64,000 bases of DNA, from assembly GCF_000316575.1 (NCBI RefSeq), contig NC_019682.1:1426001-1490000 (forward strand), given 5' to 3'. Position numbers and translations under genes: made by a program. Positions 16,595 to 24,565 of the stretch are shown here, piece after piece (position 1 is the stretch's first letter; each line of letters starts with the position of its first letter). This DNA comes from Calothrix sp. PCC 7507. Its GTDB lineage: Bacteria; Cyanobacteriota; Cyanobacteriia; Cyanobacteriales; Nostocaceae. The notes under the pieces were generated by a model. That model did no database searches. It was not told the origin of the DNA and saw only the letters and a program-made list of their open reading frames with translations.

Positions 16595-17728
16595 TTATTC
16601 TACATATACGCGATTAAAGCGGAGGTTTCTACCGTTAACTGACTCACCGCGTATTTGAATACCAGCACTCATATATTCGTTAGCGGTTGGCAGAGTGGCT
16701 GAGGTTGAACCAGTGTAAGAAGTGCCGTCAGTCAAGTTGTCAATTTTATAAGAGATAGTAGAGCCAGCGCGGGGGCAGTAGATGTAAAAATCGTAAAGTT
16801 TATTATTAGTAAAAGTAGCCCCGGTTATGGGGGTTGTAGTTTGAGTTGTACCGTCTTTAGTAATAAATTGAAATGTTGAATCACTTCTAAAAGTAGAGTA
16901 ACTAAAACCTGAGAAGTTACCATCGGGCGTATCAGTACTTGTGATATAACCGTCATACCAACCCTTAGAGATAGAAGTAGGGAGCCAAGTATATAAACCT
17001 GCGTAGAATCTGGTGTTTGTATATGTAGAATCCGGGAACAGTATTCTAGTGAAGTAGAAATAACCACCAAAACCATTAGCATTTGTTCCTCTACACCAAA
17101 GGCGACTATTAGTGCTGAGACTTGATGCGATAAAAGTGGTATTTGGGGTAACGTTTACGTTAGTAACACTAGCGCTGGCGAGATTGACCATTAAAGGTAC
17201 TAAATCATCTGTTGGCGCTATATGGGAGACTGTACCTAGAGTGGTGCTGAACTGCCCATAAGTTCCAATAGTAGACCCGTTTGTTGGGTAGAAGATGGTA
17301 ACAGGATTTCTAGCTAATCCTGTCTGAGAAAGATATTCTCTACCATCTGGGGTTTGTGTAACTGGAAACGACCGACCTCCGATATCAGAGGCATATAGTA
17401 GAACATTATTAGATGCTGGAGCGGAAGGCTTGCTTGAACTGATAGCAATACTAATAGTGGGGATAGTTTTTAACCCAGTAATAGTTTGTGCCGTGTTAGT
17501 AGTTAATAAATTACCAACAGTAATACTATCAAGCTTTGTTTTATCAGCGGCAGACATAGAACCAGCAAGAGAAACGGTAGCTGGCGCACCAATCATTATT
17601 TCATCGGGGGTAATCTTTCTATTACCTGTAGTCCCAGCACTAATGTCTACAATTGGTAAAACATCAACAGCACGGTCTAGAGCAGCACCAGTTAGTGCTG
17701 CCTCAGCGGAAATCTTCGTATTAGGCAT
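16595..17728 (-). CDS. Phage tail-fibre-like structural protein
   Basis: A 377-residue protein, low in charge and rich in Thr, Ser, Asn and Gly. The N-terminus (AVDVLPIVDISAGTTGNRKI followed by TPDEI) resembles the start of many phage tail or fibre proteins that have a VDVSxxT...KIT pattern. The C-terminal part (about 180-377) is beta-rich with many aromatic residues and could be a carbohydrate-binding jelly-roll. No signal peptide. It is followed by a hairpin, and the next leftward gene upstream is a broken BNR-repeat gene. Together they suggest a phage- or satellite-derived structural module. The assignment rests on pattern only. Confidence 0.55.
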   Translation of the reverse strand: MPNTKISAEAALTGAALDRAVDVLPIVDISAGTTGNRKITPDEIMIGAPATVSLAGSMSAADKTKLDSITVGNLLTTNTAQTITGLKTIPTISIAISSSKPSAPASNNVLLYASDIGGRSFPVTQTPDGREYLSQTGLARNPVTIFYPTNGSTIGTYGQFSTTLGTVSHIAPTDDLVPLMVNLASASVTNVNVTPNTTFIASSLSTNSRLWCRGTNANGFGGYFYFTRILFPDSTYTNTRFYAGLYTWLPTSISKGWYDGYITSTDTPDGNFSGFSYSTFRSDSTFQFITKDGTTQTTTPITGATFTNNKLYDFYIYCPRAGSTISYKIDNLTDGTSYTGSTSATLPTANEYMSAGIQIRGESVNGRNLRFNRVYVE

Positions 17729-17757
17729 TAATAAACCTCAAAAATAAATCTATAAAA

Positions 17758-18263
17758 TTAGGTATTTATGGAAGCGTAGTAGACACCACTACCGCCAGAC
17801 CCTACAAATACATCACCAAAAACTTGAAGGCTTGCCCCCATGCAGTTAGGATCGTTGCCTATTTTGACACTCCCGATATCGATTAAATTCCAAGTAGCGC
17901 CAAGGTCTGTTGATTGATAAATACCCCATACGCCCCCTCTAGAGGCAAACGCATACACTGTATACGTAGCACCTGTTGAAGTACCCTTACCTAGTGCTGC
18001 CAGTTTAACTTTGTTAAAATCTGACATAGCTGTAAAGGAAGCCCCGCCATTAGTAGATAATGCTAGCTTTGGTGAAGAACCACTAGTTGAGTCTGTATAT
18101 AACCATACATGTCCCTCTTCTGTGGGGGAAGGAAGTACACCATAATAAACGTGAGTTGTTCTAACGCCTGTGCTGCTATTAACTTTTTCCCAAGTGTAAT
18201 CTGGACCAATAAATGAACCATTCCAGGTTGCAACCCAAAGGCTATTATCTGTCAGGTAGTAGA
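17758..18263 (-). pseudogene. BNR/Asp-box repeat protein, 5'-truncated
   Basis: Reading leftward from about 18263, the frame gives SIYYLTDNSLWVATWNGSF, then LALSTNGGASFTAMSDF and IYQSTDLGATWNLID, and stops at 17758. The SxDxGxTW-type motifs are Asp-boxes of BNR/sialidase-like beta-propellers, also found in phage tail proteins. There is no start codon at the 5' edge: at about 18263 the sequence changes abruptly to the opposite-strand ATPase gene, so the N-terminal part is missing. A short in-frame ATG at 18027 exists but would leave only a propeller fragment. Confidence 0.65.
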
Positions 18264-19404
18264 TGCTGACAAATCTAAATTAGGTGGGTGCATCATCGTA
18301 GCTTGCCCAGGTGCAGGTAAAACAACCTATTTAGGTACTGCGTGGGGTAGGTTGAAAGCCCAGTTCGGGAATAACTTTAAAAGCTTGGCTGTGGTGGTCA
18401 AACAAAGCGATTTGCAAGCCTTCAAGAAATGCTCAGATAATGCATTATGTGTGAAAAGTTCCCCGGTAGATGCTGCTGTCGCAATTATTAAATTTATCAA
18501 CCAAGGGATGCACCATGACGGCAATGTAAAACGGTTATTTCTTGACGACTTCCTAACTATGATTGGGAAGCTTGAGAACGCTTGCAAGGGGCTGTTTATA
18601 AACCCAAGTAATTATAGGGTTTATATGGACAGCAAAGAGAAAAAAGACGCTGGTGATTTTGACGCTATCTCACTCTACGACTGTCTTCTAGATGCCTTAA
18701 ATGAAGCTTGGCTAGTGGGTAGAGAGTTTAACCTTTCTCTTTGGGTATCTTCCCACTCTTCCAATGTTGAGTCACTACCTTTCGCTAAGTCTAGGGATGC
18801 TAGAGCAGTTGGTGATTTAATATTCTTAGCTAAAAACAATCAAAGAGAATTTATTGAACAGGCATTAAATAACCCCAACCTTATCGGTAACAACACCAAG
18901 AGACAGCAGTTAAAGTCAGTTTTCGATGGCTTCGCCGCATCTAGTAACGAACCTTGGGTATTAGCTAAATATAATAACTGGTCACTAGGGATTGTATCTA
19001 GTGAAGTGAGGGAAGAATACGAAAAGTATAGACACCAATGGGATAACGAAGTACACGAGCCAGCTAGTGTTCACTTAACAAACGGCGCGTTAAGTGATCG
19101 TATGTTAAATACACTCTACAAGATTCCTGTACATATAAGCGATATGGAGCGATTAGAACGGTCATTTTCTTTACCATCAGTGCAAGAAATAAAAGTACTT
19201 CCAGCCCATCCATTAGTATCAAAGATAATAGAGATTATTAATGCTTCTTCATCAGGTTCGATTAGGTTTGATGCCTTGCGTAAAAGTAGAAAATGGGGTA
19301 CTGAAAACCCTAAAAGTGAGGACATAAAAGAAGCTCTTAAACTACTAGTGGAAGCTGAAAAAATAAGTGGTAGTGATGATGAAGGTTACACATTAATAAA
19401 ATAA
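18262..19404 (+). pseudogene. P-loop ATPase, 5'-truncated
   Basis: The frame is open from 18262 and shows GGCIIVACPGAGKTTYLG, a Walker A, then RLFLDDF, a Walker B, and KSRDARAVGDLIFLAK further on. About 380 residues remain. The C-terminal 60 residues (SSGSIRFDALRKSRKWGTEN) look like a small winged-helix domain. The Walker A lies only about 15 residues from the edge, directly at the junction with the truncated BNR gene, so the natural start and any N-terminal domain are lost. A TTG at 18352 would skip the Walker A. A replication or packaging ATPase of the element is the likely origin. Confidence 0.6.
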
Positions 19405-19414
19405 TCTGGGTGTT

Positions 19415-19521
19415 CAGGAACAGTTCCAGGAACAGATAAAAAGGGAGCCTGGAACAGTCAGGAACAAGGTAATATCAATGTTCCTGGCGTTCCTGGGACA
19501 TGTTCCTGAGTCTGTTCCTGA
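19415..19521. repeat. GGAACA/TGTTCC array forming a large dyad
   Basis: GGAACA cores in direct orientation at about 19417, 19430, 19451 and 19461 are followed by inverted TTCCTG cores at about 19481, 19490, 19503 and 19515. The set is roughly symmetric about 19472. It follows the ATPase stop by 10 bases. Confidence 0.6.
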
Positions 19522-19651
19522 GAACAAACTATTAACTAAAGAGGTTTTTATAACTGAACTCGACTTATATTCAGAAGTTATTTTATTGAATAAAAGCAGC
19601 TTTTCATTTAGTAAAAGATGTCCAGAAATAAATGTCTTTTTGGTGAGATTT

Positions 19652-19700
19652 AATAACCCCTTATGATACACATTAGTATCATAGGGGTTATTTTTTTTTA
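19652..19700. terminator. Strong hairpin terminator
   Basis: AATAACCCCTTATGATAC at 19652-19669 pairs with GTATCATAGGGGTTATT at 19676-19692, and a run of nine T residues follows. It ends rightward transcription from the ATPase region. Confidence 0.85.
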
Positions 19701-20026
19701 TCTAAATTCAAGTGACTATGTTGAGGTCATTTATGTGCTAGAAAGCACTAAAATATACAAAGTTTTTATTAGTCATTTGACACCTTAATAGCTAGTCTGA
19801 CACAAGGGTAGGTTAATAAAGGTTAAAGTGCCCCGTAGCTCATTCTAGACACCGATGGGAGCATTATTAGCCGCTGGCGCGCCGAGTTGTCGGGCAGTCA
19901 CTATTTTCGCTTGGGCATGAGCGTGTATCCCCCTCACTTTTTTGCTCCGCAACGACCGCATTGGAGCCTTGGGGTTATCTCGTGTGTTGTTTCTTATGTC
20001 CCATCACTATAATGTGACACGGGATT
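19701..20026. other. Gene-free stretch with a GC-rich block
   Basis: No convincing open frame. 19829-19990 is clearly more GC-rich than the rest of the element and contains short inverted pieces around GCTGGCGCGCCGAG. A structured RNA or a replication origin component is possible; I see no known RNA family. Confidence 0.4.
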
Positions 20027-20257
20027 TTTAACAAACTTATCGGTCTGTTTAACAAAGTCATGGGAGCTAACAAACTTATCGGTCTGTTTGTTAAAGTTGA
20101 GGTGGCTTAACAAATTAATGCTATTTTTAAAAGTTATGGAGGTTTAACAAACAGACCAATCAGTCTGTTTAACAAAGTTATAGAGTTTAACAAACCAATC
20201 AGTCGGTTTGTTAAAGTTGTGGAGGCTTAACAAACTGGGGCTGGCTAGTTTAACAAA
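20027..20257 (-). repeat. Right cluster of TTTAACAAA/TTTGTTAAA nonamers with hairpins
   Basis: TTTAACAAA starts at 20027, 20048, 20143, 20168, 20186 and 20249; TTTGTTAAA starts at 20087 and 20217. CTTAACAAA variants fill two gaps. Several nonamers border a central CCAATCAGTCGG-like sequence, giving repeated dyads (AACAAACTTATCGGTCTGTT occurs twice). The left cluster at 11149-11389 has the same nonamer in the opposite orientation. Confidence 0.7.
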
Positions 20258-20302
20258 ACTTCATAAACAGCTTATTGTGGATGTCATAAGGGTCAGGTAA
20301 TA

Positions 20303-20331
20303 TTAGGACAGCATTAGGACAGTTTAGGACA
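20303..20331. promoter_or_regulatory. Candidate integrase arm-type sites, right end
   Basis: TTAGGACA at 20303-20310, 20314-20321 and 20324-20331, one helical turn apart, 26 bp before the right 158-bp repeat. The same motif stands at the left end by the integrase start. Confidence 0.6.
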
Positions 20332-20356
20332 AACTAGAGACCTGGACCTCGCTGGC

Positions 20357-20514
20357 TGGAATGGAGAATAGGAGACTCGAACCCCTGACCTCTGCGGTGC
20401 GATCGCAGCACTCTACCAACTGAGCTAATTCCCCTTAAACAGCCAAGCAAAATCTCACTTATTCGCTCAACACCCCTTGCACATCATATTCTAACATCAG
20501 ATATCATAGGCTGA
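20357..20514. repeat. Right 158-bp direct repeat (attachment site region)
   Basis: Matches 9023-9180. Its last 31 bp encode the final residues and stop of the HAD hydrolase gene, so the repeat reaches into host coding sequence. Confidence 0.9.
20362..20434 (-). tRNA. tRNA-Ala (CGC anticodon), right copy
   Basis: Same 73-nt sequence as the copy at 9028-9100, with CGC anticodon and G3-U70. The upstream DNA on its 5' side is the host HAD gene end, so this copy keeps the native 5' flank. Confidence 0.93.
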
Positions 20515-21218
20515 AGGTCTCGGCGAGCGAATACTTCGTGTACCCTTTCTAGTTCTAAATCACTTAAATAATCCACAGTCCAGTTACAACAGCGCTGGAG
20601 CATGTGGAATGGGTAAGTATTTGCTACCCCAACTACTGGCATAGTAGCTTTCTTGGCTGCTGCTATACCTGCTGGAGTATCTTCAATCGCCAGACACTCT
20701 TGTGGCTGCAGATGTAAGTCAGGATATTCCTGATTTAGGCGTTCCACTGCTAGGAGGTAGCCAGACGGGTCTGGTTTACTGGTAGTGATGTCATCACCTG
20801 CTACGATGATGTTAAAATATTCAGTTAGTTTGGCACGATTAAGTACTAATTCTATTTCTTGGCGAATCGCGCCGCTGACTAGCCCTAGTTTCAAATTCTT
20901 TGAACGCACTTGAAATATTAAGTCATCTAAACCCGTATATAAAGGTAGTTTTTCGATTTTCTCTAGTTCTAGGGCATATCCTTGTGCTTTGCGGTTCAGC
21001 AGCTGAGTTAAATAGTCTTCACTGGCCACTCTACCGCGAGTTGCGAGTAGTTCTTGAAAACAAACACTGTCGCTGCGTCCTAAAGAAGCTTGAAGCTCAT
21101 TCATCTTTTGGGGTTGGAGATTTTCCTCAATGAGAATCTCATCTATTAATTTGAGGTGGATTCGCTCATCGTTAATGATGACACCATTAAAATCAAATAA
21201 AACTGCCTTTAAACTCAT
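20484..21218 (-). CDS. HAD-superfamily hydrolase (beta-phosphoglucomutase-like)
   Basis: A 244-residue protein. The first motif is LFDFNGVIIND: the nucleophile Asp is present, but the second Asp of DxD is Asn, as in some cyanobacterial members. Later motifs are GLVSGA, the Lys in TSKPDPSGY, and AIEDTPAGIAAAKKA with the acidic pair. A four-helix cap lies between. It probably acts on a small phosphorylated metabolite; the substrate is unknown. Its ATG overlaps the stop of the upstream methyltransferase gene (ATGA), so the two form an operon. The last nine or so residues are encoded inside the element's right repeat, so the C-terminus could have been exchanged on integration. Confidence 0.85.
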   Translation of the reverse strand: MSLKAVLFDFNGVIINDERIHLKLIDEILIEENLQPQKMNELQASLGRSDSVCFQELLATRGRVASEDYLTQLLNRKAQGYALELEKIEKLPLYTGLDDLIFQVRSKNLKLGLVSGAIRQEIELVLNRAKLTEYFNIIVAGDDITTSKPDPSGYLLAVERLNQEYPDLHLQPQECLAIEDTPAGIAAAKKATMPVVGVANTYPFHMLQRCCNWTVDYLSDLELERVHEVFARRDLQPMISDVRI

Positions 21219-22129
21219 GCCCTTATGCCAAAAACCGGGGTTTCAAGTCCCCCCAAATTATGATCTACTGTATTATCTGTCGATGTTGGTACGTACTGCC
21301 GAACATTTTTATAGGTAGTCAAATCTTCTCGATAAATGGGTTTTACGCCGCTAGTTACCTGATGTATCCACCAAACATCATGGGTTTGCACAGCTTTAAA
21401 CCCGGCTTTACCCATACTCTCATCTAGGTTGAGAGTGGCGTACTCACGAAGATATGGTTCCTCAAAAACTTCCTTGAGCCATTCTAACTGAAGCAGGGTC
21501 TTTTGATTGCTATCTAAAATTAATATTTGCCCACCCACTACTAACAACCGGAAGCTTTCCTGTAGAATAGCCTGGGAAACTACAGATGGAATTTCACGTA
21601 ATAGCAAAGAAACTGTGACTAAGTCAAAAGAACCCTGAGGTAAAGCCGTTCTCTGAGCATTTCCATGTCGCCAGAGGATGTTTAAATCAGCGCTTGTGGC
21701 TTTGTGTTCTGCTCTGACTAACATGTAAGGCGATAAGTCTAAGCCAATGACTTCTGCTTGAGGGAAAGCTTGCTTTAACATTAAGGTTGTGGAACCTGTG
21801 CCGCAACCCAAATCGAGTATGCGTCTTGGTTGTACCTTGATTGTATCTATTAACGCCTGACGGACTAGGGTTTCGTTGGGAGGTAGCAGATATTGGGTGA
21901 CAGAATCGTAGTTAACTACTGCTTGCGGGTTGAGATATCCACCCTCAATCCCGCGAAATTTGTAGTTACTGTAGTATGCGGGAATTTCAACATCTAATCT
22001 GTGGAAGCGATCGCCCTCTTTTTCCCAGTCAACACTCAAAGCATAGCGTTTTAAGCCCTCTTCATCAATCAAAAGACCTACCACAGGGGATAAAAACTTT
22101 TCCCAGATTGTATTTTGGCGCTCTGTCAT
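21215..22129 (-). CDS. Class I SAM-dependent methyltransferase
   Basis: A 304-residue protein. Residues about 95-210 form the Rossmann methyltransferase core: motif I ILDLGCGTGSTTLML, an acidic end of strand 2 in EVIGLDLSPYML, and FDLVTVSLLLREI at motif III or IV. The N-terminus (DRFHRLDVEIPAYYSNYKFRG) and C-terminal extension are typical of a cyanobacterial group whose substrate I cannot name. No membrane segment. It is the first gene of a two-gene operon with the HAD hydrolase. The start at 22129 follows a gap of about 290 bp with no other gene. Confidence 0.85.
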   Translation of the reverse strand: MTERQNTIWEKFLSPVVGLLIDEEGLKRYALSVDWEKEGDRFHRLDVEIPAYYSNYKFRGIEGGYLNPQAVVNYDSVTQYLLPPNETLVRQALIDTIKVQPRRILDLGCGTGSTTLMLKQAFPQAEVIGLDLSPYMLVRAEHKATSADLNILWRHGNAQRTALPQGSFDLVTVSLLLREIPSVVSQAILQESFRLLVVGGQILILDSNQKTLLQLEWLKEVFEEPYLREYATLNLDESMGKAGFKAVQTHDVWWIHQVTSGVKPIYREDLTTYKNVRQYVPTSTDNTVDHNLGGLETPVFGIRA

Positions 22130-22417
22130 GGGATTTGCTTTGAGTTGATGGGCTATTTAAACCACAGTCATATTATTTACAAATTTTAATATATTCCTGG
22201 CATATCTGGAGCAACTGGAGTGACAAATAAAACAAACAGAATACATTAGTTGTCAGTCATCAAGATTTCGCACTACAATTGTAATACAAAATCAACTACA
22301 CCCTAAGAGCAGTTCTTTAGCTGGACGAAAACTCAAAATGTCAATTACTATAACTAGTCAAAACATCGCCTTTTCACCGAGAAATCACTCTAAATAGATT
22401 CCAAAAACAATAAAACT

Positions 22418-23978
22418 ATGCCCTACGAAAAGTTAGAAATTACCACACCAAAGCCAGTCTTATCTTGGGCAAATCACCCTTTAGGACACGAAGAAACCAA
22501 GATGGCAAAGAATGTAGCATCATTGCCATTTGTGTTCAAACATGTAGCATTAATGCCCGATGTTCATTTAGGTAAAGGTGCATTAGTAGGTTCTGTATTA
22601 GCAACAAAAGAAGCAATCATACCAGCGGCTGTGGGTGTGGATATTGGTTGCGGGATGAGTGCTATCAAAACATCATTTACTGCAGATCAACTAGAAGGTA
22701 AACTGAAAAAAATTCGCTTGGATATTGAAGCAGCAATTCCTACTGGTTTCAACGAAAATAAAGACGTTGAAAAATCTGTCACTAACTGGCAACACTGGAG
22801 TGATTTTAAAAACTTGCATCGAGGTGTACAAGACCTGCAAGGCAAAGCAATGAAACAAATGGGTTCTCTTGGTGGGGGTGAAAGATTGCCCCTTACTGTA
22901 GTAATACAGTAATCAAAACTCGTCCAAATCGGTGAAAGCTGAGAAATAGTAAATTTTTTATATACTTCGGTCTTGATCGTCGGTGATATAATTACACAAA
23001 AAAAGATTTACTTGCTAATACCGAGGGAAGCGGTAAAACGCCCCGTAGAGAGCAGAGGGACTTGGGCATCCTAATTGTTTAGGATGAAGGTGTGCTCCGA
23101 ACTATACCGAATCTGAAGGTATAGAATCAAGCAGAAATGACTTGATCGATTGTAACTTTCATTGAGTGTTCGATGAAAGTGCTAGGCAGAAGTCAAAACA
23201 GTGTTGAACTAAGGCTGTGGAGACTAAATAAAGTCAGCAAGCAATCAGTAACAAATTGAATCACTTCATCGAGGTATGCCTCGATACAGAGAACCAAGTT
23301 TGGCTGATGTTGCATTCAGGTTCGCGCAACATCGGTAATAAACTAGCACAATGCCATATTCACACAGCTAGAGATTTAGCTAAGATGGCAGGCAATAACT
23401 TACCTGACCCTGATTTAGCCTATTTTGTAGCTGGTACTCCAGAATTCCAAGCATACTGGAATGATTTGCAGTGGTCACAAAATTATGCCCGTGTCAATCG
23501 TGATGTGATGATGGCGCGATTTAAACACATCATAGAAAAACATCTGATAGGTGGCAAGGCAACTAAGCCTCTATTACAAGTCAATTGTCATCACAATTAC
23601 GCTGAAAAAGAAGTGCATTTTGGCGAAGATGTGTATGTAACTCGTAAAGGTGCAGTCCGCGCCCAAACTGAAGATTATGGCATTATTCCTGGTTCAATGG
23701 GGACAAAATCTTTCATCGTTAAAGGTAAAGGTAATGTTCACAGTTTCTGTTCTTGCTCTCATGGTGCTGGGCGTTTATTGTCGAGAAATAAGGCAAAAAA
23801 CGTCTACACACTCGATGATTTGATTGAGCAAACCAAAGGTGTAGAATGCCGCAAAGATGAAGGTGTATTAGATGAGATTCCTGGTGCTTATAAGCCTATA
23901 GATCAAGTAATGCAGAATCAATCAGACTTGGTTGAAGTTGTAGCTACACTCAAACAAGTTATGTGTGTAAAAGGTTAA
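22418..23978 (+). CDS. rtcB: RtcB RNA ligase, split by a group I intron (exons 22418-22879 and 23259-23978)
   Basis: Joined exons give 393 residues, close to the 408 of E. coli RtcB. Exon 1 (154 codons) has the metal-binding GVDIGCGM (Asp75, Cys78) and ends in SLGGG. Exon 2 (239 codons) begins NHFIEVCLD, completing the GGGNHF motif with its catalytic Asn-His, then HSGSRNIGN, NCHHNY and CSHGAGRLLSR, which holds the His that becomes guanylylated. RtcB is a GTP- and Mn-dependent ligase that joins 2',3'-cyclic phosphate or 3'-phosphate ends to 5'-OH ends. Without splicing, exon 1 runs 11 codons into the insert and stops, giving an inactive piece. The exon junction is exact in frame when the insert 22880-23258 is removed. 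Confidence 0.93.
22880..23258 (+). ncRNA. Group I intron in rtcB, 379 nt, no ORF
   Basis: Pairings read by eye: P1 exon GGGGU (22875-22879) with GCCCC (22888-22892), giving a U-G pair at the 5' splice site. P10: GAUU (22884) with exon-2 AAUC (23259). P2: UUACUGUA/UACAGUAA. P3: GUCCAA (22922) with UUGGGC (23062). P4: UCGGU (22929) with ACCGA (23020). P5: AGUAAAU (22948) with AUUUACU (23006). P6: GGG-GCG/CGC-CCC (23025-23044). P7: GAGCA (23050) with UGCUC (23093). P8: AUCCUAA/UUAGGAU (23068-23085). Three hairpins follow at 23102-23124, 23126-23146 and 23156-23179. The last base is G, as the group requires. The order P3-P4-P5-P6-P7-P3-P8-P7 is the group I core. No homing endonuclease is encoded. 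Confidence 0.9.
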
Positions 23979-24013
23979 ATTAAGAAGGGTGGGTATTGCC
24001 CACTCTTTTATGA

Positions 24014-24259
24014 TTAAAATATGGATATTATTGGGATGGGCAAGATGAACTGAGCAAGTTATCAAAACAAGAAGAAATACAAGTACTAAACTTAGCAGTC
24101 TTAGCTGCTGAACGCCTGAGTGTTCCCTATATAGCAATTGATATTGGGCAAATAGAAAGTGGAGAATGGATTGTGATAGAAACAGCAGATGCACAATTTG
24201 CTGGTATTAGTCATATTTCTGCACTTGAATTGTGGAATAAGTTAAAAGATATAAATTAA
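24014..24259 (+). pseudogene. ATP-grasp protein, C-terminal fragment
   Basis: An open frame without a start codon, beginning after a stop at 24011: LKYGYYWDGQDELS, RLSVPYIAIDIGQIESGEW and VIETADAQFAGI. This matches the end of ATP-grasp ligases, where strands reading VDIA, G-W-IE and D-QFAG carry the metal-binding Glu and Asn or Asp. The N-terminal two thirds are absent; rtcB ends just 35 bases before. It is a relic of a deletion. Confidence 0.65.
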
Positions 24260-24396
24260 AGCCAGTAAATATAAATAGTGCTGAGAAAATACAGTACGGT
24301 TCAGTTAGAGCGATCGCCTGAATTTTAAGATAGTCAAAATAGCTAAGATGCAGATAAAATAAACTTCATAGCTCTCTGGATTGGTTGATAATACTT

Positions 24397-24522
24397 ACAT
24401 TTATCGAGAATGGAGGTAATATTATTGTGCCTGTGAAAGATGCTGTCTCATTAGATGGCATATTTATCAGTGGGATTGGATCTAACGTAGAACCAACTAG
24501 TAAAGCAAATACTGGCTCTTAA
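24397..24522 (+). pseudogene. Possible haemagglutinin-repeat fragment
   Basis: About 40 codons reading TFIENGGNIIVPVKDAVSLD, then GIFISGIGSNVEP, then a TAA at 24520. GGNI followed by a short variable stretch is the repeat seen in filamentous-haemagglutinin-like proteins such as the gene at 35658. There is no intact start. It lies directly before the SPFH gene. Confidence 0.35.
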
Positions 24523-24565
24523 CTTGCTGGTAAGCTTGCAGAAAGTCTCTATTTTTCAGATAGTG

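Larger units (their letters stand above)
9023..20514. mobile_element. Integrated element at tRNA-Ala, 11.3 kb
   Basis: The segment is bounded by 158-bp direct repeats, 9023-9180 and 20357-20514, that match along their whole length. A tyrosine integrase gene starts 51 bases inside the left repeat. Repeated TTAGGACA motifs lie inside both ends. The interior is AT-rich and I found only one GCGATCGC (9364) outside the tRNA copies, while the flanks have many. Gene content is an integrase, a recombinase-like protein, an HTH regulator, a family A polymerase, structural-like genes and an ATPase. No capsid, portal or terminase gene is visible, so it is more like a satellite, plasmid-derived island or decayed prophage than an intact phage. 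Confidence 0.88.

Noticed and set aside
19414-19671. Small frames on both strands after the ATPase gene
   Set aside because: They run through the GGAACA dyad array and into the terminator stem, so structure rather than coding explains the sequence.
22880-23258. Group II intron or plain insertion element in rtcB
   Set aside because: The 5' end is GAAAG rather than GUGYG, there is no domain V-like hairpin, and no terminal inverted repeats or target duplication. The group I core pairs well instead.
23922-24194. Leftward 90-residue frame overlapping the end of rtcB
   Set aside because: It is antisense to RtcB exon 2 and the ATP-grasp fragment, both with clear family motifs.
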